From Hyphomicrobium sp. 99 (GTDB lineage: Bacteria > Pseudomonadota > Alphaproteobacteria > Rhizobiales > Hyphomicrobiaceae): 64,000 nt of DNA. Shown piece by piece: positions 18,970-29,201 of the stretch. The number at the start of each line of letters is the position of its first letter. The stretch's first letter is position 1. Under the pieces are notes generated by a model. It did no database searches and was not told where the DNA came from. It worked only from the letters and a program-made list of their open reading frames with translations. Location: contig NZ_KQ031382.1 of the NCBI RefSeq assembly GCF_000384335.2, positions 434,001 through 498,000 of the forward strand, written 5' to 3'. Both the position numbers and the translations under genes were made by a program.

Positions 18970-18998
18970 TTGAAGGCGTGATTATGACTCAATATGGT
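18970..18998 (+). promoter_or_regulatory. Candidate sigma-70-type promoter for aroKB
   Basis: TTGAAG (18970-18975) and TATGGT (18993-18998) are each 4/6 matches to the consensus, and the spacer is exactly 17 bp. It points towards aroKB and would give a leader of roughly 105 bases. It supports the ATG at 19111 over an upstream in-frame ATG at 18994, which lies inside the -10 box. Confidence 0.35.
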
Positions 18999-19110
18999 AT
19001 TTTGCCGAAGAGCGCCTCCGTGGATCCGAAAGAAGGTTTGGGTCTGCTGTGGCTTTCCGGTAAGTTTCCAATTTGCGAACGTTTTGGGTTCGTGGCATGA
19101 CGGCGCCGAA

Positions 19111-20889
19111 ATGACCACCCCGCCGCGCGGCCTACCGCCAGAACCGAACCCAGAAACCAACCAACTTGCCGAACCCGTCGGTGTTGAGCCTCGGATGATG
19201 GAAGCCGAAGCGATCGCGCTCGCGAAAAAGAACATCGGTCAGCGGCCGCTCGTTGTCGTGGGCCTCATGGGCTGTGGCAAGTCGTCGGTCGGCAAACGCT
19301 TGGCGTTCAAGCTCAAGCTACCCTTCGTCGACGCCGATGACGAGATCGAGCGCGCCGCCGCCAAAACTATCAACGAGATTTTTGCCGATCACGGCGAGGC
19401 TCATTTTCGCACCGGTGAGCGTAAGGTGATCGCCCGGCTGCTCGGCAACGGCCCGCAGGTCCTTGCGACCGGGGGCGGCGCTTTCATCAATCCGGAAACG
19501 CGGCGGCGGATTAAAGAGGTCGCCATTTCCATCTGGCTGAGAGCGGATCTGCCCATCCTCATGCGCCGGGTGTCGAAACGTGATCATCGCCCACTTCTGC
19601 GCAATGCCAATCCCGAAGCGACGATGCGGAAGCTGATCGAGGAACGCTATCCCATCTATGCTGAAGCCGACATGACCATCGATAGCCGCGACGAGCCGCA
19701 CGACGTCATCGTCACCGAGATCATAAGCCGCCTCGCCGCCGGAACCGAAATCCCCCCGATGTCCATCCTTGACGCAAATCCATCCCGCAACGTGCACGTC
19801 GATCTCGCCGATCGCTCCTACGATGTCTTGATCACCCGCGGCATTCTCCGCGACACCGGCCCGCTCTTGAAGGCGCGGTTCGGTGAGGTCAAATGCGGTG
19901 TGGTGACGGACGAGAATGTCGCCCACTACCATCTTGCGACGCTGGAAGAGAGCCTCAAGGCCGCGGGCATGTTCGCCGGCTCCGTGATCATGAAGCCCGG
20001 CGAAGCGACGAAGAACTTCCGCGATCTGGCGACGCTCTCGGAACGGCTTCTGGAGATGGGTCTCGAACGCGGCGATCTCGTTTTGCCGTTCGGTGGCGGC
20101 GTCATCGGCGATCTCGCAGGTTTTGCAGCTGGGATCCTGCGGCGCGGCGTGCGCTTCGTGCAAATTCCAACGTCGCTGCTCGCGCAGGTGGATAGCTCTG
20201 TCGGCGGCAAGACCGGGATAAACACCCCGCAGGGAAAAAACCTCATTGGCGTCTTTCATCAGCCAAGTCTCGTTATCGCCGACACCGCCGTGTTGACGAC
20301 GCTGCCCCCGCGCGAGATGCGCGCCGGTTATGCCGAGGTCGCGAAATACGGCCTCCTGGGCGACGCAGAGTTTTTCTCTTGGCTCGAGGCGAACTGGCAG
20401 GGCGTGTTCGGAAACAACGGGCCGGCTCTGACCACGGCGATCGAAACGAGCGTTGCAGCCAAAGCCGCAATCGTCGCCCGCGATGAGACGGAGACGGGCG
20501 ACCGCGCGTTGCTGAACCTCGGCCACACATTCGGCCACGCGCTCGAAGCCTGGACCGGCTATTCCGACCGTCTCTTGCACGGCGAGGGCGTGGCCATCGG
20601 CATGTGCCTTGCGATCCGCCTATCGGAGGAGCTTGGCATCTGTCCTCCCGGCCGCGCCGAACGGGCATCGAAACACCTGCAAGCCGTCGGCCTTCCGACG
20701 AAAATCAGCGACATTCCAGGCGGACCGGCAGATCCGGCGGAGTTGTTCCGGCTGATGGGTCAGGACAAGAAAGTTAAAGCCGGCAAGCTCGCGTTCATTC
20801 TGGTTCGCGACATCGGACAAGCCTTCGTTTCTCGCGATGTGGCGCCGGAAACCGTGTTGGCGTTCCTGGCTCGGGAAATCGCCCGCTAA
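19111..20889 (+). CDS. aroKB: Fused shikimate kinase/3-dehydroquinate synthase
   Basis: One uninterrupted frame of 592 residues encodes two shikimate-pathway enzymes. The N-terminal half is shikimate kinase: Walker A GLMGCGKSSVGKRLA, shikimate-binding FVDADDEIE and ATGGGAF, and the lid region RDHRPLL-type motif (here KRDHRPLLR). The C-terminal half is 3-dehydroquinate synthase: FGGGVIGDLAGFAAG, VDSSVGGKTGINTP, and metal-binding residues in HTFGHALEAW and LLHGEGVAIGM. The join falls near residue 215 (EIPPMSILD). In most bacteria aroK and aroB are adjacent but separate. The start at 19111 gives a short polar leader before the kinase. The CNNM gene follows in the same direction. Confidence 0.95.
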   Translation: MTTPPRGLPPEPNPETNQLAEPVGVEPRMMEAEAIALAKKNIGQRPLVVVGLMGCGKSSVGKRLAFKLKLPFVDADDEIERAAAKTINEIFADHGEAHFRTGERKVIARLLGNGPQVLATGGGAFINPETRRRIKEVAISIWLRADLPILMRRVSKRDHRPLLRNANPEATMRKLIEERYPIYAEADMTIDSRDEPHDVIVTEIISRLAAGTEIPPMSILDANPSRNVHVDLADRSYDVLITRGILRDTGPLLKARFGEVKCGVVTDENVAHYHLATLEESLKAAGMFAGSVIMKPGEATKNFRDLATLSERLLEMGLERGDLVLPFGGGVIGDLAGFAAGILRRGVRFVQIPTSLLAQVDSSVGGKTGINTPQGKNLIGVFHQPSLVIADTAVLTTLPPREMRAGYAEVAKYGLLGDAEFFSWLEANWQGVFGNNGPALTTAIETSVAAKAAIVARDETETGDRALLNLGHTFGHALEAWTGYSDRLLHGEGVAIGMCLAIRLSEELGICPPGRAERASKHLQAVGLPTKISDIPGGPADPAELFRLMGQDKKVKAGKLAFILVRDIGQAFVSRDVAPETVLAFLAREIAR

Positions 20890-20960
20890 GCATGTTTGAG
20901 AGCGGCAGCCGATTGGTGTGCTAGACTGCTGACGATCCTGATTAGGAACAGCGAATTACC

Positions 20961-22262
20961 ATGACTATAGTCATAAGCCTCGCAGCGATCTTTTTGCTGA
21001 TCGTCTTGTCGGCGTTCTTCAACGGCAGCGAGACGTCGCTCACCGCCGCATCCCGCGCGCGCATGCACTCTCTCGAAGAAGATGGCAACGCTTCCGCCGC
21101 ACTCGTAAACAAAGTGCTGTCGCGGCCGGAAAAGATGATCGGCACGGTTCTGCTCGGCAACACGTTGGTCGACGTGCTGGCCGCCGCGCTCGCCTCCAAC
21201 ATTGCGGTCAATCTCTATGGCGAGGTTGGCGTCGCCTATGCGACCGCGATCATCACGATCCTGATCGTGATCTTCGCCGCCGTGCTTCCGAAAACCTACG
21301 CTCTTGCCTACGCCGATCGGGTCGCGCTCCTCGTGGCGCCGATCATGCAGGTCCTGATCTACCTCCTGACGCCGTTTACGAAGGCGATCGAGTTCGTCGT
21401 TCGCGGCATCCTGCTATGGACGCCCGGCAAGGCCGACGACGAGGCAAACATTCTTGCCGCGCATGAAGAGATCCGCGGCACCATCGATCTGCAGGCGAGA
21501 GAAGGCACGGTCGCCAAGGGCGACGCCGAGATGCTCGGCGGCGTGCTCGACCTCCGCGATCTGCAGGTCGCCGACATCATGGTTCATCGCACCAAGATGG
21601 AGACGATCAACGCCGACGATCCGCCACCGAAAATTCTCGATTCCGTCCTGCGCTCGCAATATACGCGCGTGCCGCTCTGGAAGGACGAGCCCGAGAATAT
21701 CGTCGGCGTCCTGCATACGAAAAATCTGCTGCAGGCGTTGTCGCGCACTGATTGGCGGCCCGACAAACTCGACATCATGAAATCCGCGTCCGAGCCGTGG
21801 TTCGTCCCCGATACGACGACGCTGAAGGATCAGCTCAATCAGTTCCTGAAAAAGAAAATGCAGATGGCCCTCGTCGTCGATGAATACGGCGAAGTGCAAG
21901 GTCTCATCACGCTCGAGGACATTCTCGAAGAAATCGTCGGACAGATCACCGACGAGCACGATATGCCCGAAAGCCACATCCGCATGCAGTCGGATGGAAC
22001 CGTCAACGTCGATGGCACCGTTGCAATTCGCGACCTCAATCGCCATCTCGATTGGGATTTACCCGACGATGAGGCGACGACCGTTGCAGGCCTCGTCATT
22101 CACGAGGCTCAGACCATTCCGGAGCCGGGCCAGGTCTTCACGTTCCATGGCTACAGATTCGAGATTTTGCGCAAAAGCCGCAATAAAATCACGGCTATCC
22201 GCATCAAGCCGGTGACGCTATCGGAAAAGGCGATTGCTGCTGCCGCGAGGGCCGCACGGTAA
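20961..22262 (+). CDS. CNNM/CorC-type (HlyC/CorC) transporter with CBS pair
   Basis: The 433-residue protein has an N-terminal DUF21 membrane domain (about four helices, residues 1-150, with the start of the domain reading FFNGSETSLTAASRAR), a tandem CBS pair (about 200-340, including MVHRTKMETI and MALVVDEYGEVQGLITLEDILEEIVG-type core) and a C-terminal CorC/HlyC domain. Such proteins are linked to magnesium or cobalt efflux and Mg homeostasis; older databases call them hemolysins, which is misleading. The gene follows aroKB by 71 bp. A 14-bp perfect palindrome covers the start codon. Confidence 0.92.
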   Translation: MTIVISLAAIFLLIVLSAFFNGSETSLTAASRARMHSLEEDGNASAALVNKVLSRPEKMIGTVLLGNTLVDVLAAALASNIAVNLYGEVGVAYATAIITILIVIFAAVLPKTYALAYADRVALLVAPIMQVLIYLLTPFTKAIEFVVRGILLWTPGKADDEANILAAHEEIRGTIDLQAREGTVAKGDAEMLGGVLDLRDLQVADIMVHRTKMETINADDPPPKILDSVLRSQYTRVPLWKDEPENIVGVLHTKNLLQALSRTDWRPDKLDIMKSASEPWFVPDTTTLKDQLNQFLKKKMQMALVVDEYGEVQGLITLEDILEEIVGQITDEHDMPESHIRMQSDGTVNVDGTVAIRDLNRHLDWDLPDDEATTVAGLVIHEAQTIPEPGQVFTFHGYRFEILRKSRNKITAIRIKPVTLSEKAIAAAARAAR

Positions 22263-22283
22263 CGATTGTTGCGACGCTCGAAT

Positions 22284-22565
22284 TCAAGACCTCGGCAAAG
22301 CTTCTCCGGGCGCGATCGTCGCCAGTGCCAGCGCGTGAATGCCGCCCGCGAGTTCGTCCTTCAAGAGGTCGTTGACGAGCCGGTGGCGTTCGATGCGGGA
22401 CTTGCCAGAAAAGACATCCGAGACGACGAGTATGCGAAAATGACTTTCGCCCGTTCCAGGTGAGTTACGATGACCGGCGTGAAGCTCCGACTCGTTGATG
22501 ACGTCGAGCCGTGTAGGATGCAACGCGATCATCAGCTTTTCTCGAACTCGACCCGTAACCGACAT
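22284..22565 (-). CDS. bolA: BolA family protein
   Basis: A 93-residue BolA protein with the typical core ESELHAGHRNSPGTGESHFRI and the conserved RHRLVNDLLKDEL and GGIHALAL segments. BolA proteins partner with monothiol glutaredoxins in iron-sulfur handling and affect cell shape in stress; DNA binding has also been reported for the family. It runs opposite to the CNNM gene (22-bp gap) and is divergent from the J-domain protein gene. Confidence 0.95.
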   Translation of the reverse strand: MSVTGRVREKLMIALHPTRLDVINESELHAGHRNSPGTGESHFRILVVSDVFSGKSRIERHRLVNDLLKDELAGGIHALALATIAPGEALPRS

Positions 22566-22715
22566 TTTTGTCTCTTAAAGAAAATCTTCTTAACGGCATG
22601 ACTGCGACAGGTTCCCGAAAGGGCCTATTAAGGGATTGACCGCACAGTCACGACGGAAATCAAGCGTTTTCTTGCCGCCTTGTTTCAGGCCGCGCTAACC
22701 CTCATAATTCAGACG

Positions 22716-23333
22716 ATGAAACTGGAATCGAAATATTTCGACAGCATCCGCGTCTCTTCGAAGCGCCAAGGCGCCAAGAAGGAAGAGCGCGCGCCGCTTT
22801 GTCAGTGGAAGGGTTGCGACAAGCCCGGCGCTCACAAGGCGCCAAAGGGCCGTGGTCGCGACGGCGAATTTTTCCACTTCTGCGTGGACCATGTCCGTCA
22901 GTATAATGCCGAGTACAACTATTTCGACGGCATGAGCGATGCCGAGGTCAGCAATTTCCGTAAGGACGCGCTGACGGGTCATCGGCCGACCTGGAAGACG
23001 GGCGCCAACGCGTGGGCCCACGGTACGCGCGACGAAGGAAGAACGGCAGAGGCCGCTGCCCGGGTCCAAGCCACTGCGAGGGCGCCTCGCAAAGCGCGTT
23101 CCTCCCGGACCGAGACCTCGACGTTCCGCCGCCAATTGAAGCCTTTGGAACAGAAGTCGCTCCGCGTTCTCGATCTGCGCGACGACGCAACGTCTCAGGA
23201 TATCAAGACGCGCTTTAAGGAATTGGTGAAAATACACCATCCCGATGCCAACGGCGGCGACAGCCGTTCCGAGGAAAAGTTGCGCGAAATTCTGCAAGCC
23301 TATAATTACTTGAAGCAATCTGGCCTGGTCTAA
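22716..23333 (+). CDS. J-domain protein upstream of cobS
   Basis: This 205-residue protein has an uncommon layout: a cysteine-containing N-terminal region ([18 protein letters not shown], then [21 protein letters not shown]) and a C-terminal J domain with the HPD motif in [12 protein letters not shown] domains recruit DnaK and stimulate its ATPase, so this is probably a specialised co-chaperone whose N-terminal part (possibly metal binding through Cys/His) selects a client. The gene precedes cobS-cobT in the same direction, as in many alphaproteobacteria. The ATG at 22716 begins the conserved start [13 protein letters not shown]. Confidence 0.88.
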   Translation: MKLESKYFDSIRVSSKRQGAKKEERAPLCQWKGCDKPGAHKAPKGRGRDGEFFHFCVDHVRQYNAEYNYFDGMSDAEVSNFRKDALTGHRPTWKTGANAWAHGTRDEGRTAEAAARVQATARAPRKARSSRTETSTFRRQLKPLEQKSLRVLDLRDDATSQDIKTRFKELVKIHHPDANGGDSRSEEKLREILQAYNYLKQSGLV

Positions 23334-23422
23334 TCCTCCGAGCCTCTGAACCGAGTGCACCCGAAGGGAGTTGCACCAGTTTGAGGTTTTTGCGGCAGCT
23401 GGGCGATTTGATCGGGAACCCC

Positions 23423-24430
23423 ATGGAAATGCGCACGTCATCTAGCGCGGCCGGCACGCCAGCCGCCAATCTTCCGGACATGAAGTTGTCCGTCCGCCAG
23501 GTTTTCAATATCGACAGCGATCTCGAAGTTCCGGCCTATTCCAAGGCCGACGAACATGTTCCGGATGTCGATCCCGATTATCAATTCAACCGGGACGTGA
23601 CCCTCGCGATTCTCGCAGGCTTCAAGCACAACCGCCGCGTGATGATCCAAGGCTATCACGGCACCGGCAAGTCGACCCACATCGAGCAGGTAGCGGCGCG
23701 CCTCAATTGGCCGTGCGTTCGCGTCAACCTCGATAGCCACGTCTCGCGCATCGATCTCGTCGGCAAGGACGCGATCGTGCTGAAAGACGGCAAGCAGGTC
23801 ACTGAGTTCCGCGAAGGCATCCTTCCCTGGGCGCTGCAGAACAACATCGCACTCGTGTTCGACGAGTACGACGCCGGCCGGCCCGACGTCATGTTCGTCA
23901 TTCAGCGCGTGCTCGAGGTCTCCGGTAAGCTGACGCTTCTCGATCAGTCGAAAGTCATTCGCCCGCATCCCGCTTTCCGCCTGTTCGCGACGACCAACAC
24001 CATCGGTCTCGGCGATACGTCGGGCCTCTATCATGGCACGCAGCAGATCAACCAAGGTCAGATGGACCGCTGGTCGATCGTCGCCACGCTGAATTACCTT
24101 TCCCACGACGATGAAGCGAAAATCGTGCTGTCGAAGGTCAAGTCGTTCGGCAAGACGGACGCCAAGAAGAAGCAGATCTCGCACATGGTCCGCGTCGCGG
24201 ATCTGACGCGTTCGGCCTTCATCAATGGCGATCTCTCCACCGTGATGAGTCCGCGCACCGTGATCACCTGGGCCGAGAACGCCGAGATCTTCGGTGACAT
24301 CGGCTTCGCCTTCCGCGTCACGTTCCTCAACAAATGCGATGATCTCGAAAAGCCGCTGGTCGCCGAATTCTATCAGCGCTGCTTCGGCGAAGAGCTTCCC
24401 GAAAGCACGGCAAACGTTGCACTGAGCTAG
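23423..24430 (+). CDS. cobS: Cobaltochelatase subunit CobS
   Basis: CobS is the AAA+ ATPase of the aerobic cobaltochelatase that inserts Co2+ into hydrogenobyrinic acid a,c-diamide during vitamin B12 synthesis. Walker A is GYHGTGKS (about residues 77-84), Walker B is in [10 protein letters not shown], and the motif [18 protein letters not shown] fits sensor 1. The ATG at 23423 gives 335 residues; a TTG at 23381 would add 14. It forms a chaperone-like complex with CobT, encoded 208 bp downstream, and the large subunit CobN, which is not in the window. No cobalamin riboswitch was seen upstream. Confidence 0.95.
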   Translation: MEMRTSSSAAGTPAANLPDMKLSVRQVFNIDSDLEVPAYSKADEHVPDVDPDYQFNRDVTLAILAGFKHNRRVMIQGYHGTGKSTHIEQVAARLNWPCVRVNLDSHVSRIDLVGKDAIVLKDGKQVTEFREGILPWALQNNIALVFDEYDAGRPDVMFVIQRVLEVSGKLTLLDQSKVIRPHPAFRLFATTNTIGLGDTSGLYHGTQQINQGQMDRWSIVATLNYLSHDDEAKIVLSKVKSFGKTDAKKKQISHMVRVADLTRSAFINGDLSTVMSPRTVITWAENAEIFGDIGFAFRVTFLNKCDDLEKPLVAEFYQRCFGEELPESTANVALS

Positions 24431-24460
24431 TTCCGGTTTCTCACGCCGCAGGCGTCCTTT

Positions 24461-24602
24461 CTCCCCTCACCAGAGGGGAGGGGGCGGGGGCGGGGAGACC
24501 CCACAACCGTAATGTCAGCATTTGTTGCAAGACGGTCCCAAAAATGCGTCTTTTGCGTTTAGATCTTCACCCCACCCCTAACCCCTCCCCTGAGGGGAGG
24601 GG
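24461..24602. repeat. MITE-like imperfect inverted repeat between cobS and cobT
   Basis: The ends of this 142-bp segment are imperfect inverted repeats rich in C and G: the left end has CTCCCCTCACCAGAGGGGAG and a G-run, the right end has a C-rich run and CCCCTCCCCTGAGGGGAGGGG. Each end is itself a short palindrome. The centre is AT-richer (AATGTCAGCATTTGTTGCAA). This resembles the dispersed intergenic palindromic elements of alphaproteobacteria. It splits the cobS-cobT operon and may affect mRNA stability. Confidence 0.6.
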
Positions 24603-24638
24603 AATTCACGAAGCTGACCCAGGATTGGACCTTAGCCA

Positions 24639-26534
24639 GTGAGTTCGCCTTCCACAAAACGCCGCGAAGCACCATCCGAACCGCTGAAGCGCGTTCTTGG
24701 TCCAGCCGTGCGCGCCATCGCGGGCGACAGCGAGATCGAGGTCGATTTCGGACCGGGTAAAGGCGATGTTGCCGGCAAGGCCGTGCACATTCCCGATCTG
24801 CCGCGCGCGCCGTCTGCAAAGGACATCGCGCTGACGCGCGGCTGGGCTGACAGCTTGGCGCTGCGTATCGGCTGCCACGACGTCAAGCTTCATCGACGCC
24901 TCGCACCGGCCGCTGGTCCCGCCCGCGCCGTCTTCGAAGCAGCTGAGCGCGCCCGCATCGAAGGCTTGGGATCGGCGCGCATGCCGGGCATGGCGTCGAA
25001 CCTGACGGCACGCCTCGAAGACCACTACAGCCACGGCCGTTTTCGCACCGTCAGCACGCGCGCAGAAGCACCGCTCGAAGATGCGCTCGCACTCCTGATC
25101 CGTGAACGCATCACCGGCCAGGCGCCGCCGTCCTCGACGAAAGGCCTCGTGGATGTCTGGCGTCCCGTGATCGAATCGCGCGGCGGCAAGCTGCTGAGCC
25201 GGCTTGAGGGCCTCTCCGAAAATCAGGAACAGTTCGGCCGCCAGATACGCGATCTCCTGAAGATCCTCGAAATGGCGGATCAAACCGATCAGCCCCAGTC
25301 CGAGGACGAAGAGCAGGAGAGCGAAGAAGGTCCGGCCGAGGGCGGCAGCGAGGATTCGGAAGACAAGAGCGAGGACGCTTCCGAGGGGCAGGATCAGGAG
25401 AGCGAGGAACAGCTCTCCGAAGGCGACCTCTCGGAGTCCGAGGAATCGATGGAGTCGGGTCAGACCGAGCCACAGGACCTCGACGACGGCGATCTGAACG
25501 ACGAAGAGACGCCAGCGCCGTGGCGTCCGAACATGACTGTGCTCGATAACCCGGAAGCCTTTGGCTACAAGGTTTTCACGCACGCCTACGACGAAGAGGT
25601 CGGCGCCGAACAGCTGTCGACTCCGGAAGAACTCGAACGGCTTCGCGCTTTCCTCGACAAGGAACTAAAGACGCTCTCGGCCGCGGTCGCAAAGCTCGCG
25701 AACAAGCTGCAGCGCCGTCTATTGGCGCAGCAGAACCGTGGCTGGGACTTCGATCTCGAAGAAGGCCAACTCGACGCCGCACGGCTGACGCGCATCATCA
25801 CGGATCCAACCGGCGCGCTCTCCTTCAAGCGCGAGCGCGACACCGATTTCCGCGACACCGTCGTGACGTTGCTGCTCGATAATTCAGGCTCGATGCGCGG
25901 ACGGCCGATCATGGTCGCAGCATGTTGCGCCGATATCCTCGCGCGCACACTCGAACGGTGCGGCGTCAAAGTCGAAATTCTTGGTTTCACGACAAAAGCC
26001 TGGAAGGGCGGCCAGTCGCGCGAAGAATGGCTGGCGGCCGGAAAGCCGCCGTCGCCCGGACGCCTGAACGATCTTCGGCATATTATCTACAAGACGGCGG
26101 ATGCGCCGTGGCGCCGCTCGAAGAACGCGCTCGCGCTGATGATGCGCGAAGGCCTGCTCAAAGAGAACATCGACGGCGAAGCGCTGGCATGGGCTCATTC
26201 CCGCATCGTCAATCGCCCCGAACAGCGCCGCATCCTGATGATGATTTCGGACGGCGCGCCGGTCGACGATTCAACGCTTTCGGTGAATTCTGGAAGCTAT
26301 CTCGAGCAGCATCTTCGCCAAGTCATCCACGAGATCGAAACGCATTCGCCGGTCGAGCTCATCGCCATCGGCATCGGCCATGACGTGACGCGTTACTACC
26401 AGCGCGCCGTGACGATTACGGATGCTTCGGAGCTTGCCGGCGCGATGACGGAAAAGCTCGTCGAGCTGTTCGAGGAAAAGCATGAGGCCGACGAGCCGGC
26501 AGGCGCGCGCCGCCGGCACGCACGCGCCCATTGA
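24639..26534 (+). CDS. cobT: Cobaltochelatase subunit CobT
   Basis: CobT is the integrin-like partner of CobS in aerobic cobaltochelatase. The 631-residue protein starts at GTG 24639 ([16 protein letters not shown]). It has a helical N-terminal domain, a very acidic linker (about residues 218-290, rich in Glu, Asp and Ser) and a C-terminal von Willebrand A domain with the MIDAS motif DNSGSMRG near residue 413, which binds a metal ion. It is full length. The stop codon overlaps the TTG start of the next gene by 3 bases. Confidence 0.95.
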   Translation: MSSPSTKRREAPSEPLKRVLGPAVRAIAGDSEIEVDFGPGKGDVAGKAVHIPDLPRAPSAKDIALTRGWADSLALRIGCHDVKLHRRLAPAAGPARAVFEAAERARIEGLGSARMPGMASNLTARLEDHYSHGRFRTVSTRAEAPLEDALALLIRERITGQAPPSSTKGLVDVWRPVIESRGGKLLSRLEGLSENQEQFGRQIRDLLKILEMADQTDQPQSEDEEQESEEGPAEGGSEDSEDKSEDASEGQDQESEEQLSEGDLSESEESMESGQTEPQDLDDGDLNDEETPAPWRPNMTVLDNPEAFGYKVFTHAYDEEVGAEQLSTPEELERLRAFLDKELKTLSAAVAKLANKLQRRLLAQQNRGWDFDLEEGQLDAARLTRIITDPTGALSFKRERDTDFRDTVVTLLLDNSGSMRGRPIMVAACCADILARTLERCGVKVEILGFTTKAWKGGQSREEWLAAGKPPSPGRLNDLRHIIYKTADAPWRRSKNALALMMREGLLKENIDGEALAWAHSRIVNRPEQRRILMMISDGAPVDDSTLSVNSGSYLEQHLRQVIHEIETHSPVELIAIGIGHDVTRYYQRAVTITDASELAGAMTEKLVELFEEKHEADEPAGARRRHARAH

Positions 26535-27655
26535 GTTTCCGCTTGGCACTGAGCAATTATCGACGCATCAGCTCCGCTGTCGCGCCATGGGGCTCCGCCG
26601 TGGCGCAATGCGGCTTCGCCGTCGCGCTTCTTGCGCTCGCGGGCGGAACCGCAGCAGCCGATGGCAAGCCCGACCTCACCAAGCTCAAGTCCGGTCCAAT
26701 CGTTGTTGAAAGCAAGCGCATCACGTCGTTCAAGCGCTTCGAGGCCGAGCAGCCCCTTGCCAAACTGACGTTTCGCGGCGGCCTCGAATTGACGTCGCCA
26801 TCGCCCTACTTCGGCGGCTGGTCCGCTCTTCTTCTCGACGACGACGCGAAATCTTTCGTTTCCATTTCCGATGCCGGGGAGTGGATGACGGGAACGCTCG
26901 TTTACGACGGCGTTCATCCCGCAGGAATAGCCAAGGCCCGCCTCGGGCCACTACGGGATGCGGAAGGTCGACCGATCAAGCGCGGTCGTGACCGCGATTC
27001 AGAATCGATTGCGCTCGCGAGCGGAACCTTGGCAAGCGGCTCGGTTTTGATCGGTTTCGAAGGAAGACATCGCATCGAGCGCTACGACATGACGCCCGCC
27101 GGTTTTTCGGCCGTTCGCGGAAATCTCAAGCTTCCGCCCGAGGCAAAAAAGATGGGCTCGAACCTCGGCCTCGAAGCGCTGACGGTGCTGACAGGCGGAC
27201 CCTATAAGGGCAGCGCAATCGCGTTTTCGGAGCGGCTCTACGATCAACAGCGCAATCACACCGGTTGGATATGGACGGCCGACGTCCCGCAAACCGTCCA
27301 TCTGAAAAACATCGGCGACTACGACATCACCGATATCTCGAGCCTCGATGATGGCACGCTGTTCGTCCTGGAGCGCCGCTTCCGCTGGACGGAAGGCGTC
27401 AAAATGCGGCTGAGACGCGTCGCGCCGGAAGACTTGAGCCCAGACCATACGTCCGAGGGCGAGATATTGATCGAGGCTGATCTCAACGATCAGATCGACA
27501 ATATGGAAGGGCTCGCGGTCACCCGGCTCAAGACCGGTGAAATCCTGATCACGATGATCTCGGACGACAACTTCAACCAGATGCTTCAGCGGACGTTGCT
27601 ATTGCAATTCGTGCTGAAGGATAGCGGGCAAGCGAAAGCCCGGCCGCCAGATTGA
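26531..27655 (+). CDS. Exported phytase-like esterase domain protein
   Basis: The 374-residue product resembles the 'esterase-like activity of phytase' family (PF13449), a beta-propeller with repeated [49 protein letters not shown] and [13 protein letters not shown] blocks. A hydrophobic N-terminal segment (about 28-43, ending GGTAAA) indicates export. No ATG fits; the TTG at 26531 overlaps the cobT stop (TTGA), so translation is probably coupled. A GTG at 26600 is an alternative with a shorter signal. The substrate is unknown and no link to B12 synthesis is evident. Confidence 0.83.
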   Translation: MSFRLALSNYRRISSAVAPWGSAVAQCGFAVALLALAGGTAAADGKPDLTKLKSGPIVVESKRITSFKRFEAEQPLAKLTFRGGLELTSPSPYFGGWSALLLDDDAKSFVSISDAGEWMTGTLVYDGVHPAGIAKARLGPLRDAEGRPIKRGRDRDSESIALASGTLASGSVLIGFEGRHRIERYDMTPAGFSAVRGNLKLPPEAKKMGSNLGLEALTVLTGGPYKGSAIAFSERLYDQQRNHTGWIWTADVPQTVHLKNIGDYDITDISSLDDGTLFVLERRFRWTEGVKMRLRRVAPEDLSPDHTSEGEILIEADLNDQIDNMEGLAVTRLKTGEILITMISDDNFNQMLQRTLLLQFVLKDSGQAKARPPD

Positions 27656-27697
27656 GTGGCGCCGGGCTCATATTCGCTTGCAGAAAAACCGCTTAGC

Positions 27698-28006
27698 TTA
27701 AGCAGCCTTGCTGGTTTCAGCCTTGGCAGCCTGCGCCTTCTGAATCTCGCGCTTCAGCTTGAGGCAGGTCAGCGACAGCTCGTCGTTGTCCGCCTTGAGA
27801 AGGAACGCATCGAGGCCACCGCGGTGTTCGACGGATTTCAAGGCCCGGGCCGAAACGCGCAAACGGACTTTCCGGCCGAGAACGTCGCTGAGCAAGGTCA
27901 CGATGTGCAGATTGGGACGAAACTTGCGCTTCGTCTTGTTTTCGGCGTGGCTCCGAAGTTGGCCTGAGAGGGGCAAAGTCCCCGTCAGCTCGCAGCGCCT
28001 GGTCAT
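27698..28006 (-). CDS. rpmB: 50S ribosomal protein L28
   Basis: Ribosomal protein L28 of 102 residues, with the family start MTRRCELTG, the [14 protein letters not shown] block and the [19 protein letters not shown] segment. The tail is Ala/Lys-rich, as in other alphaproteobacterial L28 proteins. It is on the opposite strand to its neighbours and divergent from the DUF3108 gene, a conserved alphaproteobacterial arrangement. Confidence 0.97.
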   Translation of the reverse strand: MTRRCELTGTLPLSGQLRSHAENKTKRKFRPNLHIVTLLSDVLGRKVRLRVSARALKSVEHRGGLDAFLLKADNDELSLTCLKLKREIQKAQAAKAETSKAA

Positions 28007-28111
28007 AACTCTCTCCTGTGCCGCTGCTTTTACGAGCGCGGTGATCTAAAGCCTGCTATTGCAGCAAAAAATTGTGCCCCGCAAGCCGAGCCTACGGGGT
28101 TTCGCCTGCTG

Positions 28112-28117
28112 TATAAT
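28112..28117 (+). promoter_or_regulatory. Candidate -10 box upstream of the DUF3108 gene
   Basis: A perfect TATAAT lies 105 bp upstream of the DUF3108 start in the rpmB divergent region. No good -35 hexamer is found 16-18 bp before it, so this is a weak call that would need an activator or a non-standard -35. Confidence 0.25.
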
Positions 28118-28221
28118 GGACATGGCGGACGGACGTCAAGATAGGGCTTAGGGGGCCGCCCAAAGTCCAACAATCGTCGCAAATCCGCCCTACCACGAGG
28201 CGGCCGACGGGGAAGCAGGGA

Positions 28222-29085
28222 ATGACGATGGCGAATTCGCGCTCTGGGGTCAAAAGACTTGGGCTTTCTTGCTGCCTGATGCTCGCCGTGACAGCCATTT
28301 CGCCGCTTCGCTCCGCTGAAGCATCGGACGTTTCCTTCCCGAGCCAAGTTGGCGCGGTTTATCGGCTATCATTCAACGGCTTCAATGTCGGGAAATACCA
28401 CTTCGACGCCAGCTACGACGGTAAATCCTATATCGCCAAGGGCCATACCGAAGTTTCCGCCCTGTTTGGTGCCTTCAAGTGGGCTGGAAATTTCACCGGC
28501 AGCGGCTCGGTCGAGACAAAAGGTCCTCAACCGGCCAGCTTCGAGATGAGCACCAAGACGAAGTCGAAGACAACGTCCGTGAAGCTGAGCTTCGATGGCC
28601 CCCGCGTCGCCTCGGTCGCGCTCGTTCCCAACAAGAGCCCGTCCCCCGAAGCGATCAAGCTCAAGCCTGAAAATCTGCAGAACGTCTTCGATCCGATGGG
28701 TGCGACGCTCGCGATCTCGAGCGTGAATGCAGCCGACGCGTGCAACCGCACGATCCCCGTTTTTGACGGTAAAGCCCGCTACGATCTGCGCTTCTCAATG
28801 AAAGGCCGTGAGCCGATCAAGGAAAAGCGGCCATCCGGCCAACCGGCCGAACTCCTGATTTGCCGAGTGAAATACGTACCGATCGCGGGCCATAAACCCA
28901 AGGATTTCGTCAATCCCTGGATCGACTACGATCATATCGAGATCGCGCTCCGCGCCGTTCCGACGGCCGGCATCTATGTCCCTTACCGGGTGACGGTCCC
29001 CTCGACCATCGGCTCTGCCATTATGACCGTCGATACCATTAACATCACGGCCGCGAACAACCAGCAGATCGCTCTGAAGCAATAA
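28222..29085 (+). CDS. Exported DUF3108 domain protein
   Basis: The 287-residue protein has a signal peptide (about 1-34, ending RSAEAS) and the DUF3108 pattern: YRLSFNGFNVGKYHFDASYDGKSY, then the GAFKWAGNFTGSGSV segment and a late YRVTVPSTIG strand. DUF3108 proteins are periplasmic or cell-envelope beta-rich proteins of unknown function. The gene sits between rpmB and the SUV3-like helicase gene, as in many Hyphomicrobiales. Confidence 0.9.
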   Translation: MTMANSRSGVKRLGLSCCLMLAVTAISPLRSAEASDVSFPSQVGAVYRLSFNGFNVGKYHFDASYDGKSYIAKGHTEVSALFGAFKWAGNFTGSGSVETKGPQPASFEMSTKTKSKTTSVKLSFDGPRVASVALVPNKSPSPEAIKLKPENLQNVFDPMGATLAISSVNAADACNRTIPVFDGKARYDLRFSMKGREPIKEKRPSGQPAELLICRVKYVPIAGHKPKDFVNPWIDYDHIEIALRAVPTAGIYVPYRVTVPSTIGSAIMTVDTINITAANNQQIALKQ

Positions 29086-29201
29086 TGCGCGCTGACCGGG
29101 AGGTTGTGCGCGACCCGATACCCATCGCAGAGGGTCCGAATAACCCTTGATATCTTGGCCCTCCTCTGCAATGCCAGGGCTCGATCGGAGTCAAGTACAG
29201 C

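Noticed and set aside
23334-23422. Cobalamin riboswitch before cobS
   Set aside because: The gap is too short and has no B12-box-like sequence.
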